From Filimonas effusa (GTDB lineage: Bacteria > Bacteroidota > Bacteroidia > Chitinophagales > Chitinophagaceae): a stretch of 64,000 nt of DNA. The stretch covers positions 124,001 through 188,000 of the forward strand of contig NZ_SDHZ01000002.1 in assembly GCF_004118675.1 (NCBI RefSeq), written 5' to 3'. Position 1 is the first letter of the stretch; each line of letters opens with the position of its first letter. The translations under genes were made by a program, and so were the position numbers. Shown one piece after another: positions 7,714-16,694 of this stretch. The notes below the pieces were generated by a model. That model saw nothing but the letters and a program-made list of their open reading frames with translations, had not been told where the DNA came from and did no database searches.

Positions 7714-9498
7714 GTGAAAAAATTGTTGCTTGTTATATTAACCTCCATTATCCTATCATTTACCGGCCGGGCGCAATACTATATCCGCGGCACTATAAAT
7801 GATGAGCATGGCAAACCGCTCCCGAATGTTAAGATCAACCTTTTTTCCAAAGGATATATAGGCTTGTTTTCCGGCAGTTGCGGCATTCCCAGTTCTCTGC
7901 GGGTAGATACCATCATACTGGAAGCGGAGGGATACCAGTTATTAAAAACCGCTGTCAATACCAGCCAGTTCCAGCAGTTTGTTCTCAAATGCCTGCCGGC
8001 AACACAACCGCCTCCCATGCATTTATCGTCTGTGACAAAGAACCTGCTGGCATCGGGGCGATACAGTTTCGTTCCTTCGAACGAGAGTTATAGCAGGCAG
8101 ATACAAAATGACTTTGTAACCTGCGCCGAATATCCCGAAACAGGATTCGCGTTAAATGTAGACCGGGCTTCTTACAGCAATGTAAGGCGTATGGTTAAAA
8201 GCGGCAGCTTTGTTCCACCTGATGCGGTACGGATCGAGGAAATGCTGAACTATTTCAACTTTAAGCTGCCAGAGGAGGAAGGTGATATATTACCTGCAAA
8301 AGGCTTTACCTGCCTCAGCCAGGTGACATCGGCTCCCTGGAGCAAGACCAACCAGTTGCTTTTTATTAACCTCAAGGCCCCCAAGGTTGACCTCACCAAT
8401 CTTCCACCTTCCAACCTGGTATTCCTGATAGATGTTTCGGGATCGATGGACAAGCCCAACAGGTTACCCCTGATACAATCTGCATTCAAATTACTGGTTG
8501 AGAATCTCCGGCCTATAGATACGCTTGCCATCGTAGTATATGGCGGTGATATTGGCGTTAAGCTGGCACCTACTTCCGGGGCTGACAAGAAAAAGATCAA
8601 TGATGCGATAGACCTGCTGGCGCCCAATGGCGATACGCCCGGTGCGGGCGCTATTAAAGCGGCTTATGCCGAGGCGGCAAAATCGTTCAATCCCAATGGT
8701 AATAACAGGGTGATACTGGCTACCGACGGGGACTTCAATGTAGGGGAGTCGAGCGAAAAGGCCCTTGAAGAGCTTATTATACAGCAGCGCCAGTCGGGTA
8801 TTTATCTTACCTGTCTTGGATTGGGCATGGGCAACTACAAAGACAGCAAGCTGGAAACACTTGCCAAAAGAGGCAATGGCAATTTTGCCTACCTGGATAA
8901 TATGAATGAAGCGGAAAAGGTATTGATAAAGGAGTTCACCAAAACACTGTATGCTGTTGCCAATGATGCGTTCCTGCATATCAGCTTCAATCCGCGTATG
9001 GTTTCTTCTTACCGGCTTATAGGTTTCGATAACAGAATGGAGGCGTTAAACGATAGTACTGCCCAACTGGAGGGTGGCGAAGTTGGGTCGGGGCATTCCC
9101 TTGTAGCTATTTTTGAAATTGTTCCGGTAGCGAAGAATGTGGCTCCTGAAGGAAGCGATGTTATCGTTGCTGGCCGTTACGGCACCATAAAGCTGCAATA
9201 TAAAATACCTGGCAACACCAATACACGTAAGCAACAGTTTAGCGTACCTGCCAATTTTATACCTTTTGATCAAACCGATCCGGCTATACAGCAGGCAGCT
9301 GCTGTAGCAATGTTTGGAGAATTATTAAAACATTCTAAATTTGCAGCCGGTTACACCTGGGATGATGTAAGGAATATTGTAGCGAATGTTAACCGCAAAA
9401 GCGATTCAGTGTTGGACAAGGAGCTGTTGACGTTGGTAGATAAGGCCCGGAAGATCTATACTTCCGGAAAAAAACGTAAACGGAACAACAAAGATTAA
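7714..9498 (+). CDS. secreted von Willebrand factor A protein with DUF3520 (YfbK-like)
   Basis: The 594-residue protein uses a GTG start followed by a good signal peptide (cleavage near residue 20). Residues about 22-95 look like a carboxypeptidase-regulatory-like domain, common at the N-terminus of Bacteroidota envelope proteins. A von Willebrand N-terminal domain follows at about 125-200. The vWA domain at about 233-400 has an intact metal-ion-dependent adhesion site (DVSGS, 240-244). The C-terminal DUF3520 region spans about 410-575. This is the architecture of E. coli YfbK-like proteins; the role is probably metal-dependent protein binding at the envelope. The gene faces dnaJ and shares a terminator with it. 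Confidence 0.87.
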   Translation: MKKLLLVILTSIILSFTGRAQYYIRGTINDEHGKPLPNVKINLFSKGYIGLFSGSCGIPSSLRVDTIILEAEGYQLLKTAVNTSQFQQFVLKCLPATQPPPMHLSSVTKNLLASGRYSFVPSNESYSRQIQNDFVTCAEYPETGFALNVDRASYSNVRRMVKSGSFVPPDAVRIEEMLNYFNFKLPEEEGDILPAKGFTCLSQVTSAPWSKTNQLLFINLKAPKVDLTNLPPSNLVFLIDVSGSMDKPNRLPLIQSAFKLLVENLRPIDTLAIVVYGGDIGVKLAPTSGADKKKINDAIDLLAPNGDTPGAGAIKAAYAEAAKSFNPNGNNRVILATDGDFNVGESSEKALEELIIQQRQSGIYLTCLGLGMGNYKDSKLETLAKRGNGNFAYLDNMNEAEKVLIKEFTKTLYAVANDAFLHISFNPRMVSSYRLIGFDNRMEALNDSTAQLEGGEVGSGHSLVAIFEIVPVAKNVAPEGSDVIVAGRYGTIKLQYKIPGNTNTRKQQFSVPANFIPFDQTDPAIQQAAAVAMFGELLKHSKFAAGYTWDDVRNIVANVNRKSDSVLDKELLTLVDKARKIYTSGKKRKRNNKD

Positions 9499-9573
9499 GG
9501 AGCTGCTGTTCTATAAAAAGCAAACAACAACTAAAGTATAATTAGCCAAAGGAGAACAACAACTAAAAAACCG

Positions 9574-9602
9574 AAAGAGGTGTTCTAACTGAACACCTCT
9601 TT
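9574..9602. terminator. bidirectional terminator overlapping the end of dnaJ
   Basis: A perfect 12-bp stem (9574-9585 with 9591-9602) closes a 5-base loop and has T runs on both sides. It lies between the convergent vWA and dnaJ genes. The last codons and the stop codon of dnaJ (9585-9587) lie inside the hairpin. Confidence 0.8.
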
Positions 9603-10763
9603 TACTTTATCGAAAAAGCTCTTTTCATTTTTGCCTGGTTGCGGCTGGAAGTTGGAGCTACCGGATAATTTTTCCAGCATATCTTTTTCTTCGGCCGTCA
9701 CATTCTGAGGGGTCCAGATGTTCACATGAATCAGCTGGTCGCCTCTTGTGTAACTGCTGTTCACATCGGGAAATCCTTTTCCTTTTAAGCGGAAGATCTT
9801 ACCGCTTTGCGTACCTGCCGGGATCTTGATTTTGGCCCTGCCGTCGATGGTGGGTACTTCTACCTGTGTACCGAAAACGGCATCGGGGAAAGAAAGGTAG
9901 AGGTCGTAGGCCACATTCAGCCCATCGCGTTGTAATTCTTTATGTGCTTCTTCTTCTATGAGAATGATAAGATCGCCCGGCATACCGCCCCGTTCTCCGG
10001 CATTACCTTTACCGCTGAGGCTTAGCTGCATTCCTTCCTGCACACCTGCGGGAATATCGAGGGTTACCATTTCTTCGCCGTAAACCCTGCCTTCTCCTTT
10101 ACAGGAGCCGCATTTGGCTGTGATGGTAGAACCTTCACCATTACAGGCAGGACAGGTTGTTACGGTCTGCATTTGACCGAGGAAAGTATTGGTAACGCGT
10201 CTTACCTGGCCGCTGCCGCCGCAGGTGCCACAGGTTTGGACGCTGCCTTTGTCTTTGGCGCCGCTGCCGCCGCAGGTATTACAGTTAACGTATTTCTTTA
10301 CTTTGATGGTTTTAGAAACGCCGTTGGCCATTTCTTCGTAGTTGAGTTTGATCTTCACACGAAGATTGCTGCCGCGTACGCCGCGTGCTCTTCCGCCGCC
10401 TCCGCCGCCGCGACGGCCACCGCCGCCACCGAAGAAGCTGCCGAACATATCGTCGCCAAAAATATCGCCGAACTGGCTGAAGATGTCATCCATGTTCATG
10501 CCGGCTCCGCCGTAAGCGCCGCCACCTGCAGCACCAGGTCCGAAGGCATTATGGCCAAAACGATCGTATTTGGCGCGTTTATCAGCGTCACTTAGTATTT
10601 CGTAAGCTTCTGCTGCTTCTTTAAACTTTTCTTCAGCTTCTTTGTCACCGGGATTTCTGTCCGGGTGGTATTGCATAGCCACCTTACGATAAGCTTTTTT
10701 GATCTCATCGGCAGCGGCCGTTTTGCTTACACCCAGAATTTCGTAAAAATCTCTCTTTGCCAT
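9585..10763 (-). CDS. dnaJ: chaperone protein DnaJ
   Basis: This is full-length DnaJ (Hsp40) at 392 residues. The J domain at about 4-70 has the HPD motif (33-35). A Gly/Phe-rich region of about 75-130, unusually rich in Gly-Gly-Arg, follows. The zinc-binding domain (about 160-225) has four CxxCxGxG repeats: [24 protein letters not shown] and CGSCKGEG. The C-terminal substrate-binding domain is complete. It delivers unfolded clients to DnaK and stimulates its ATPase. It follows grpE by 18 bp in one operon; dnaK is not in the window. Its stop codon sits in a terminator hairpin. Confidence 0.97.
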   Translation of the reverse strand: MAKRDFYEILGVSKTAAADEIKKAYRKVAMQYHPDRNPGDKEAEEKFKEAAEAYEILSDADKRAKYDRFGHNAFGPGAAGGGAYGGAGMNMDDIFSQFGDIFGDDMFGSFFGGGGGRRGGGGGGRARGVRGSNLRVKIKLNYEEMANGVSKTIKVKKYVNCNTCGGSGAKDKGSVQTCGTCGGSGQVRRVTNTFLGQMQTVTTCPACNGEGSTITAKCGSCKGEGRVYGEEMVTLDIPAGVQEGMQLSLSGKGNAGERGGMPGDLIILIEEEAHKELQRDGLNVAYDLYLSFPDAVFGTQVEVPTIDGRAKIKIPAGTQSGKIFRLKGKGFPDVNSSYTRGDQLIHVNIWTPQNVTAEEKDMLEKLSGSSNFQPQPGKNEKSFFDKVKEVFS

Positions 10764-10781
10764 TAGGATATTATGTAATTA

Positions 10782-11363
10782 CTATTTGCCAACTACCACC
10801 TTGGCAAAACGAATGATTTTGTCGTTCAGGTAGTAACCCTTTTGAACTTCGTCGATCACTTTTCCCTTTAACGACTCATCGGGAACCGGGACTTCTGTAA
10901 TAGCTTCGTGTTTTTCTACATCGAATTCGGATTGAACGCTTTCCATGGCTTTCAATCCTTTTCCCTGTAGTGTGCTTCTCAGCTTATGGAAAACCAGCTG
11001 AATACCTTCTTTGACTTGTGCCAGATCGCCTGCTGACTGTAACTGTTTTTCGGCCCTGTCGCAATCATCCAATACATCGAGCAGAGAAACGATGACTTCT
11101 TTACCTGCGGTTTGCATTAATTCGAGGCGTTCTTTTGAGGTTCTTCTTCTGAAATTATCGAATTCAGCCATTAAACGCAGGTACTTGTCTTTTTGCTCCG
11201 CCACTTCGGCCTGCAATTTTTCGAGTTCACTGCCAGATACGTCACCAGATGAAGCAGCAGCGTTGTCTGCGCCTGCATTTTCGTCAGTTTGAGTAGCCTG
11301 GGCATCCGTGTTTTCAACAGTAGCATCTGTATTTTGCTGCAATTCTTGCTCTTCCATAGTCAT
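10782..11363 (-). CDS. grpE: nucleotide exchange factor GrpE
   Basis: The C-terminal two thirds match GrpE: a long helix (KLQAEVAEQKDKYLRLMAEFDNFRRR) continues into the dimerisation helix, followed by the beta domain ending with the typical GYYLNDKIIRFAKVVV. The N-terminal 60 residues are an acidic, Gln/Asn-rich tail, as is common. The frame is open to a TTG at 11402; the ATG at 11363 (193 residues) is the likelier start, with another ATG at 11357. GrpE exchanges ADP on DnaK. It is the first gene of the grpE-dnaJ operon. Confidence 0.95.
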   Translation of the reverse strand: MTMEEQELQQNTDATVENTDAQATQTDENAGADNAAASSGDVSGSELEKLQAEVAEQKDKYLRLMAEFDNFRRRTSKERLELMQTAGKEVIVSLLDVLDDCDRAEKQLQSAGDLAQVKEGIQLVFHKLRSTLQGKGLKAMESVQSEFDVEKHEAITEVPVPDESLKGKVIDEVQKGYYLNDKIIRFAKVVVGK

Positions 11364-11393
11364 ATTAATGTTGTCAGGTACAAAGGTCAAATT

Positions 11394-11409
11394 TTTTGCC
11401 AAGGCAAAA
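11394..11409. promoter_or_regulatory. inverted repeat in the grpE / rRNA methyltransferase divergent promoter
   Basis: TTTTGCC and GGCAAAA form two 7-bp inverted arms separated by AA, between the divergent grpE and rRNA methyltransferase starts. The size suits a dimeric regulator site. It is not the CIRCE heat-shock operator. No regulator can be named. Confidence 0.35.
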
Positions 11410-11427
11410 TAAAGGAAAAACTGTCAG

Positions 11428-11435
11428 TACCTTTG
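11428..11435 (+). promoter_or_regulatory. -7 element directly before an ATG (possible leaderless mRNA)
   Basis: TACCTTTG fits the Bacteroidota -7 consensus TAnnTTTG. Its last base is only 4 bp before the methyltransferase ATG at 11440, so transcription would begin at or next to the start codon. No -33 TTG is at the expected spacing. Confidence 0.4.
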
Positions 11436-11439
11436 CTGG

Positions 11440-12618
11440 ATGACAAAAGTGTTCCTGAAGAAAAAAATCGCTCCGCGTGTTGCTAACGGCCATCCCTGGA
11501 TCTTTGCCAATGAGGTAGAGAAGGTAACCGATGCTGCTGTTGAGCCCGGTGCTATTGTAGATGTATACTATCATGATGAGAAATTTTGCGGCAGAGGTTA
11601 TATAAATCCCAAATCACAGATCCTTGTTCGCCTGCTTACCCGTAAAAAGGAGGCTATTGACGAGCAATTTTTCCATAATCGCATACTCCAGGCCTGGCAA
11701 TACCGCCAGCGCACCGGTTATACTGAGAACTGCCGCCTGGTTTTTGGTGAAGCCGATGAGATGCCTGCGCTCATCATTGACAAATTCAACGATTATTTTG
11801 TTATCCAGACACTTTCGCTGGGCATGGACAACTGGAAACCAGCCATCATTGCCGCCCTGCAGCGAATTTTCGAGCCTAAAGGCATTTACGAAAGAAATGA
11901 TGTTCCGGTGAGAGAACTGGAAGGGCTGCAACAGCAAAAAGGCTTTTTGAGCGAACCGTTTGATCCTAAGATCATTATAAATGAAAACGGGCTTCGTTTT
12001 CATGTAGATCTTGAAAATGGTCAGAAAACAGGCTATTTTCTTGATCAGCAGGATAACCGCCGCGCCATACAGCATATTGTAAAGGGGGCCGAGGTATTGG
12101 GTGCTTTCACTTATACGGGCACCTTCGAGATCCATGCTGCTCATTATGGGGCAAAAAGTGTACTTGGGCTTGATATCAGCGAGAATGCCGTAGCCCAGGC
12201 CAATCGTAATGCTGCCCTGAATGGGTTGGACCAGATCTGCCGTTTTGAAGCTGTCAATGCTTTCGACGTGCTGAAGCAATGGGTAAAAGATGGCCGCCAG
12301 TATGATGTAGTAATGCTTGACCCACCGGCGTTCACCAAAAGCCGTGAAAATATCCAGAAAGCCATCACGGGGTATAAGGAGATCAACCTGCGTGGTATGA
12401 AGCTCGTTCGTAACGGTGGTTTTCTTGTAACCAGCAGTTGTACCAACCTGGTACATCCCGAGTTATTCCTGCAAACCATAGATATGGCTGCCAAGGATGC
12501 CCGTAAACGCATAAGGCAGGTAACTTTCCAGGCACAGGCCAGTGATCACCCGATCATCTGGGGTATGGATAATACCAATTACCTTAAATTCCTGATCGTG
12601 GAAGTGTGCGACAGGTAA
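11440..12618 (+). CDS. class I SAM-dependent rRNA methyltransferase (RlmI-like)
   Basis: The 392-residue protein has the RlmI/YccW layout: an N-terminal PUA-type RNA-binding domain (about 1-75, with the typical GHPWIFANEVEK), a middle domain, and a C-terminal Rossmann methyltransferase with SAM motif EVLGAFTYTGTFEIHAA and the catalytic VVMLDPPAFTKS (D294). A serine/cysteine-rich TSSCTNL near the end corresponds to the motif VI region. E. coli RlmI makes m5C1962 in 23S rRNA; the same or a related target is inferred here. It is transcribed divergently from grpE, and the sorting-domain gene converges 4 bp downstream. Confidence 0.87.
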   Translation: MTKVFLKKKIAPRVANGHPWIFANEVEKVTDAAVEPGAIVDVYYHDEKFCGRGYINPKSQILVRLLTRKKEAIDEQFFHNRILQAWQYRQRTGYTENCRLVFGEADEMPALIIDKFNDYFVIQTLSLGMDNWKPAIIAALQRIFEPKGIYERNDVPVRELEGLQQQKGFLSEPFDPKIIINENGLRFHVDLENGQKTGYFLDQQDNRRAIQHIVKGAEVLGAFTYTGTFEIHAAHYGAKSVLGLDISENAVAQANRNAALNGLDQICRFEAVNAFDVLKQWVKDGRQYDVVMLDPPAFTKSRENIQKAITGYKEINLRGMKLVRNGGFLVTSSCTNLVHPELFLQTIDMAAKDARKRIRQVTFQAQASDHPIIWGMDNTNYLKFLIVEVCDR

Positions 12619-12621
12619 CCG

Positions 12622-13002
12622 TTACTGTATTACCTGGAACCGGCCGGTTTCGATGATCCTGCCGGCCTTATCTTTTAGCTGAAACACATACAGACCTCTG
12701 TAATAACCGGCAAGGGGAACAACGATCTTGTTGTTCTCTATTGCCGTTTCTGTCATTTTCTTACCAACAAAGCTGAAAATAACGAGGCTGTAGTTTTTGT
12801 CTATTTCGCCGGGGAATTCAAAATTGATATAGGAAATGGCGGGGTTGGGATAGTATTTTACCAGTTTAGGACTGAGAAACGGCTCTTCGGAGCTTGCCGC
12901 ATAAAAGGAAGTGCATGCCAGCAACAGTACCCCTATCAATAGCAACAGGGGTGTTTTTTTTACTGTTTTTTGTATAAAATATGCGTGTAAAGCTCTTCTC
13001 AT
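12622..13002 (-). CDS. orphan T9SS type A sorting-domain protein
   Basis: The 126-residue protein has an N-terminal hydrophobic signal or anchor (about 15-37) and then almost nothing but a Por_Secre_tail-type sorting domain. The start YYPNPA (about 50-55), the middle VVPLAGYYRGLYVFQL and the end IIETGRFQVIQ match the T9SS type A signal normally found at the C-terminus of much larger secreted proteins. No cargo domain is present. It may be a small surface protein, a remnant of a larger secreted protein, or a decoy of the sorting system. The start is ATG; the stop lies 4 bp from the convergent rRNA methyltransferase. Confidence 0.7.
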   Translation of the reverse strand: MRRALHAYFIQKTVKKTPLLLLIGVLLLACTSFYAASSEEPFLSPKLVKYYPNPAISYINFEFPGEIDKNYSLVIFSFVGKKMTETAIENNKIVVPLAGYYRGLYVFQLKDKAGRIIETGRFQVIQ

Positions 13003-13067
13003 ATCCTGTGGTGTTTCTTTAATAAAATTACGAAATAATCGTGCCTGAGTAAAAAATCCGGAAAATT

Positions 13068-14564
13068 TTAAGGTAGCATGAATTTTTGCCTGATATAACC
13101 GACAAAAAAGCGGCTGTCGAGCCCCTCTCCTGTCACTTCACGGCATAAAGCCTCAGTTTCCAGCGTCCTGCCTTTTGCATGAATCTCAGTACGTAACCAT
13201 TTTAACAGTCCTGCCAGTTGCACATTGTTGAGCTGGCTATTCAATGCCGGCATTACCTGTTGTGCCTGGTGCCAGAACTGGGCGGCGTACAGGCTTCCAA
13301 GGCTATAGGTTGGAAAATAACCGAAACTGCCATGGCTCCAATGCACATCCTGCAGGCAACCTGTAACATCATCTTTTACTGTTACTCCCAGATGATCGCG
13401 ATAGAGTTCGTTCCAGCGGGCAGCTACTTCCTTTACCGGCAATTCCCTGGAGATCAGTTCCTTTTCTATCACATACCGTATATATACATGCGAGTGATAG
13501 GTTAATTCATCGGCTTCGGTTCTTATAAGGGAAGGCTCTACCTTATTTATTCCCCGGAAAAAGCGTTCAGGATCGACCTCTTTAAGCTGCTCAGGGAAAA
13601 AGCGTTTTAATTCGGGCAGGTAATGCTGCCAGAATACCAGGCTGCGGCCCACACAGTTTTCCCATAACCTGCTTTGCGACTCGTGGATACTCAACGAGGC
13701 ATATTCTCCTGAAGGCAGGCCATATTCTTCGTTGGGAAGGCCTTGTTCGTATAAGGCGTGGCCCACTTCATGAATGCAGCTCCAGGTCATATTCGCCAGG
13801 TCGTTTTCATCGATACGGGTGGTGATACGCACATCCTTTGCACTGAAATTAGTGGTAAAGGGATGTTCGGACAGGTCCTGGCGGCCTGCTTCGAGATCAA
13901 AGCCTAATTCTTTTACCAGATACATTCCCCATTTCCATTGCTGCTCCTTTGGATAATTCTGTTGAAGAAAAGAAGTATCCGGTTCCGGCTGCTGCCTTAC
14001 CGCATCGATCAGTTGCTGCAAGGCGGGCATAAGTGCGCCAAAAAGGGCATCGAGGCTCTTTACTGAGGCAGATCTTTCATATTCATAAATGAGGGCGTTG
14101 TATGGATGGCCTTCATACCCTAGCAGGTCGGCTTCTTCGGCCTTCAGGCCGACCAGTTCGGATAAGGAAGACTGGAACAATTTGAAGTCATTCGCCTTAC
14201 GCGCTGCTATCCAGCTCTGGAAAGCACGGGAGACCGCTTCTGAACTACGGCGTACAAAGGCTGCGCTCAGTTTCTTACGGCGCACCAGCTCATCGTAAGA
14301 CAATGCTATGTTCCTTTGTTGCACGGCATTTAAATCGCCGCGCTGTTGTAATTCATATACCAGCTTTTCAAATGCAGCAGCAGTGGCCCATTCGTGTGCC
14401 GTTTCACTTAATGTTGCCAACTGCCGGGCTCTTGCTCCGGCGCCTTTCTGCGGCATATAAGTTTCCTGGTCCCACTGTAAAACAGCAGCTGCATAACGCA
14501 GGTCTGCCACACGGCGCATATGATCGCTATATTGCTGGTAAAGGCTGTCGGATGCTATCATCAT
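13068..14564 (-). CDS. carboxypeptidase M32 (thermostable carboxypeptidase 1 family)
   Basis: This is a full-length M32 metallocarboxypeptidase at 498 residues. The zinc motif is HEVGH (H265, E266, H269), followed by the family signatures YGLPSGEYASLSIHESQSRLWEN, which supplies the third zinc ligand, and HSHVYIRYVIEKEL. The C-terminal block GSFGYFPTYSLGSLYA is also typical. It removes C-terminal amino acids from peptides in the cytoplasm; there is no signal peptide. A second ATG at 14561 is possible. It lies 59 bp downstream of the CoA-transferase B gene on the same strand. Confidence 0.95.
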   Translation of the reverse strand: MMIASDSLYQQYSDHMRRVADLRYAAAVLQWDQETYMPQKGAGARARQLATLSETAHEWATAAAFEKLVYELQQRGDLNAVQQRNIALSYDELVRRKKLSAAFVRRSSEAVSRAFQSWIAARKANDFKLFQSSLSELVGLKAEEADLLGYEGHPYNALIYEYERSASVKSLDALFGALMPALQQLIDAVRQQPEPDTSFLQQNYPKEQQWKWGMYLVKELGFDLEAGRQDLSEHPFTTNFSAKDVRITTRIDENDLANMTWSCIHEVGHALYEQGLPNEEYGLPSGEYASLSIHESQSRLWENCVGRSLVFWQHYLPELKRFFPEQLKEVDPERFFRGINKVEPSLIRTEADELTYHSHVYIRYVIEKELISRELPVKEVAARWNELYRDHLGVTVKDDVTGCLQDVHWSHGSFGYFPTYSLGSLYAAQFWHQAQQVMPALNSQLNNVQLAGLLKWLRTEIHAKGRTLETEALCREVTGEGLDSRFFVGYIRQKFMLP

Positions 14565-14623
14565 CTACTGGCTTTTGATAAGCTGCGATTTTACAACATA
14601 AAACGCATCCGGCAGCGCGAGGT

Positions 14624-15280
14624 TTATAAAAACATTTCAGGAACCTGGTCAGGCACAACGAGCCGGCCCAATGTTTTTTGTTTTATCTCTTCCATACTTA
14701 CGCCGGGAGCCCTTTCTTTTAATACGAAGCCTTCGGCCGTTATTTCCAGCAGCGCAAGTTCAGTTACTATCTTTTTCACGCAGGCAACACCTGTCAGGGG
14801 CAAGGTACATGCGGGTAATAATTTGCTTTCACCCTTTGGATTGGTATGCTGCATGGCTACGATGATATTGCGGGCGCTGGCCACCAGGTCCATTGCACCG
14901 CCCATACCTTTCACCATTTTGCCGGGGATCTTCCAGTTGGCGATATCCCCATTGTCGCTTACTTCCATTGCACCCAGTACCGTGAGATCGATCTTTCCGG
15001 CGCGGATCATACCAAAACTCTCTGCGCTGTCGAAATATGCGCCGCCTGGCAGCAGTGTTACTGTTTCTTTTCCTGCATTAATTAAATCGGGGTCTACATC
15101 GTCATCAACGGGATAGGGGCCTGTACCCAGGATACCATTTTCGCTCTGAAGAATTACTGTCATTCCTTCGGGGATATAATTAGCTACCAGGGTAGGAATG
15201 CCAATACCCAGGTTTACATACATACCATCTTTTAATTCACGGGCAATACGTTTTGCAATGCCGAACTTATCAAGTGCCAT
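14624..15280 (-). CDS. scoB: 3-oxoacid CoA-transferase subunit B
   Basis: The 218-residue protein is the beta subunit of a family I CoA-transferase. The catalytic Glu lies in the motif SENGILG (about residues 46-52), followed by [29 protein letters not shown]. With subunit A it exchanges CoA between succinyl-CoA and acetoacetate or a related 3-oxoacid, linking ketone-body or branched-chain catabolism to the TCA cycle. The exact acid pair is inferred from family. It is the last gene of the block and lies 35 bp after subunit A. Confidence 0.92.
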   Translation of the reverse strand: MALDKFGIAKRIARELKDGMYVNLGIGIPTLVANYIPEGMTVILQSENGILGTGPYPVDDDVDPDLINAGKETVTLLPGGAYFDSAESFGMIRAGKIDLTVLGAMEVSDNGDIANWKIPGKMVKGMGGAMDLVASARNIIVAMQHTNPKGESKLLPACTLPLTGVACVKKIVTELALLEITAEGFVLKERAPGVSMEEIKQKTLGRLVVPDQVPEMFL

Positions 15281-15315
15281 AGATCGTTTGAGATTTTAAC
15301 AGCCAGAACAAAGAA

Positions 15316-16017
15316 TTACTGAGCAGTGAGGCGTACTGTTTTTCTTTCAATACGCTTTTCATAACCTACTCCCTGGAAAATGCGGTGTACATATACGCCT
15401 GCCACATGGATCATATCGGGGTCAAGCTCGCCGGGAGCTACGAGATGTTCCACTTCGGCAATGGTAATGGTTCCCGCTTTGGCCATTGAAGAAGAGAAGT
15501 TACGTGTGGCTTTACGGAATACCAGGTTACCCATGGTATCGCCTTTCCATGCTTTAACAATGGCATAGTCGGCGGGCAAAGCCAATTCCATCAGGTATTG
15601 TTTGCCATTGAATTCACGGACTTCTTTGCCTTTGGCGATCTCGGTGCCTACACCAGCGGGGGTAAAAAAAGCAGGGATGCCCATGGCGGCCATTTGTATA
15701 CGAGTGGCAAGCGTTCCCTGGGGAATGAGATCAACCTCCAGTTCGCCTGATAACAGCTGGCGTTCAAATTCAGCATTCTCGCCTACATAGCTGCTCATCA
15801 TTTTTTTGATCTGTCTTGTTTTCAATAACAAGCCCAGGCCAAAATCATCCACACCGGCATTATTGGAAATACAGATAAGATCTTTAACGCCCTTTTCGAC
15901 AAGGGCTGCAATACAGTTCTCCGGGATGCCACATAAGCCAAATCCTCCCAGCATTAAAGTGGCGCCATCGGCAATGTCGCGGATGGCTTCTCCGGCATTT
16001 AAGACAACTTTATTCAT
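15316..16017 (-). CDS. scoA: 3-oxoacid CoA-transferase subunit A
   Basis: The 233-residue alpha subunit of a family I CoA-transferase has the typical N-terminal [19 protein letters not shown] and the glycine-rich [17 protein letters not shown]. It forms a heteromeric enzyme with the gene directly downstream. It starts 29 bp after the DUF4296 lipoprotein gene and may be transcribed with the coaBC-porD-DUF4296 group; no terminator lies between them. Confidence 0.92.
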   Translation of the reverse strand: MNKVVLNAGEAIRDIADGATLMLGGFGLCGIPENCIAALVEKGVKDLICISNNAGVDDFGLGLLLKTRQIKKMMSSYVGENAEFERQLLSGELEVDLIPQGTLATRIQMAAMGIPAFFTPAGVGTEIAKGKEVREFNGKQYLMELALPADYAIVKAWKGDTMGNLVFRKATRNFSSSMAKAGTITIAEVEHLVAPGELDPDMIHVAGVYVHRIFQGVGYEKRIERKTVRLTAQ

Positions 16018-16046
16018 ATAACAAGCAATTGACGTGTTTTTTAAGC

Positions 16047-16694
16047 TTAGCGCAGCTTATGTGCCGGCGTAAACCGCAGGGAATTTTTATCGAGTTTCCC
16101 TTTATCCATACCAGGCTTTATTTTCAAGCGTTGAAGATGCGTGGTATCGGCAGTTTTCAGCGCTTCTTTTCTTAGGGCCTCTTTGTTATTTACTTTAGGT
16201 AAAACCGGTACTGAGTCGTGTTTCTGAAGTGAATCCTTTTTGCCGGCCAGGGAGTCTTTTTTCAGATTAATTTCTTCCTGTTTCAGCCTTATGGAATCTT
16301 TTATGCGAAGTTTTACCTGTAAAATGGAATCTATTCTGCTCTGTTCATCTCTTGCCCTGTTACCTAGCGCCTGCACAGAATCCATCAGCACTTTATTCTT
16401 ATCGGGGTGCTCCTGATAATAACGTATGCTGCGATAAAACTCTTCTCTGGTGATATGGTGAACCTCAAAAACCTGCTGATATTGTTCTACTGCATGTTTA
16501 AAAATACTATTACGAGCGGTATCGTGTGCGCTTGCATCCATGGCCAGTTCATCGGCCCGCATCATATCCCACATCACCTGCTGCATTTTGTCCGGTGATA
16601 AAATGCCACCGGGATTACCGTTTCCACAGCCGCCAGCCATCAACAGCAATACCAGCGATAGTATATATGCAAAGCCCAGATTAGGTTTGATCAT
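16047..16694 (-). CDS. DUF4296 lipoprotein
   Basis: The 215-residue protein begins with a lipoprotein signal peptide whose lipobox is LMAGGC, with the lipid-carrying Cys near residue 23. Residues about 33-115 match DUF4296 (helical: [17 protein letters not shown] and then a [13 protein letters not shown] segment). The C-terminal 100 residues are charged, with many Lys, Asp and Ser, and are probably unstructured. It overlaps the porD stop by 4 bp (ATGA), and a strong Shine-Dalgarno GGAGGA (16706-16701) lies in the porD tail, so its translation looks coupled. The function is unknown, and a role in envelope or secretion is only suggested by the neighbours. Confidence 0.8.
   Translation of the reverse strand: MIKPNLGFAYILSLVLLLMAGGCGNGNPGGILSPDKMQQVMWDMMRADELAMDASAHDTARNSIFKHAVEQYQQVFEVHHITREEFYRSIRYYQEHPDKNKVLMDSVQALGNRARDEQSRIDSILQVKLRIKDSIRLKQEEINLKKDSLAGKKDSLQKHDSVPVLPKVNNKEALRKEALKTADTTHLQRLKIKPGMDKGKLDKNSLRFTPAHKLR

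Noticed and set aside
10173-10595. 140-codon Ala-rich frame on the plus strand
   Set aside because: It is the antisense shadow of the Gly-rich and zinc-finger region of dnaJ.
11364-11439. CIRCE heat-shock operator before grpE
   Set aside because: The TTAGCACTC-N9-GAGTGCTAA pattern is not present.
11614-12456. 280-codon open frame on the minus strand
   Set aside because: It lies fully antisense to the rRNA methyltransferase, which has clear family motifs; the protein has no recognisable domain.
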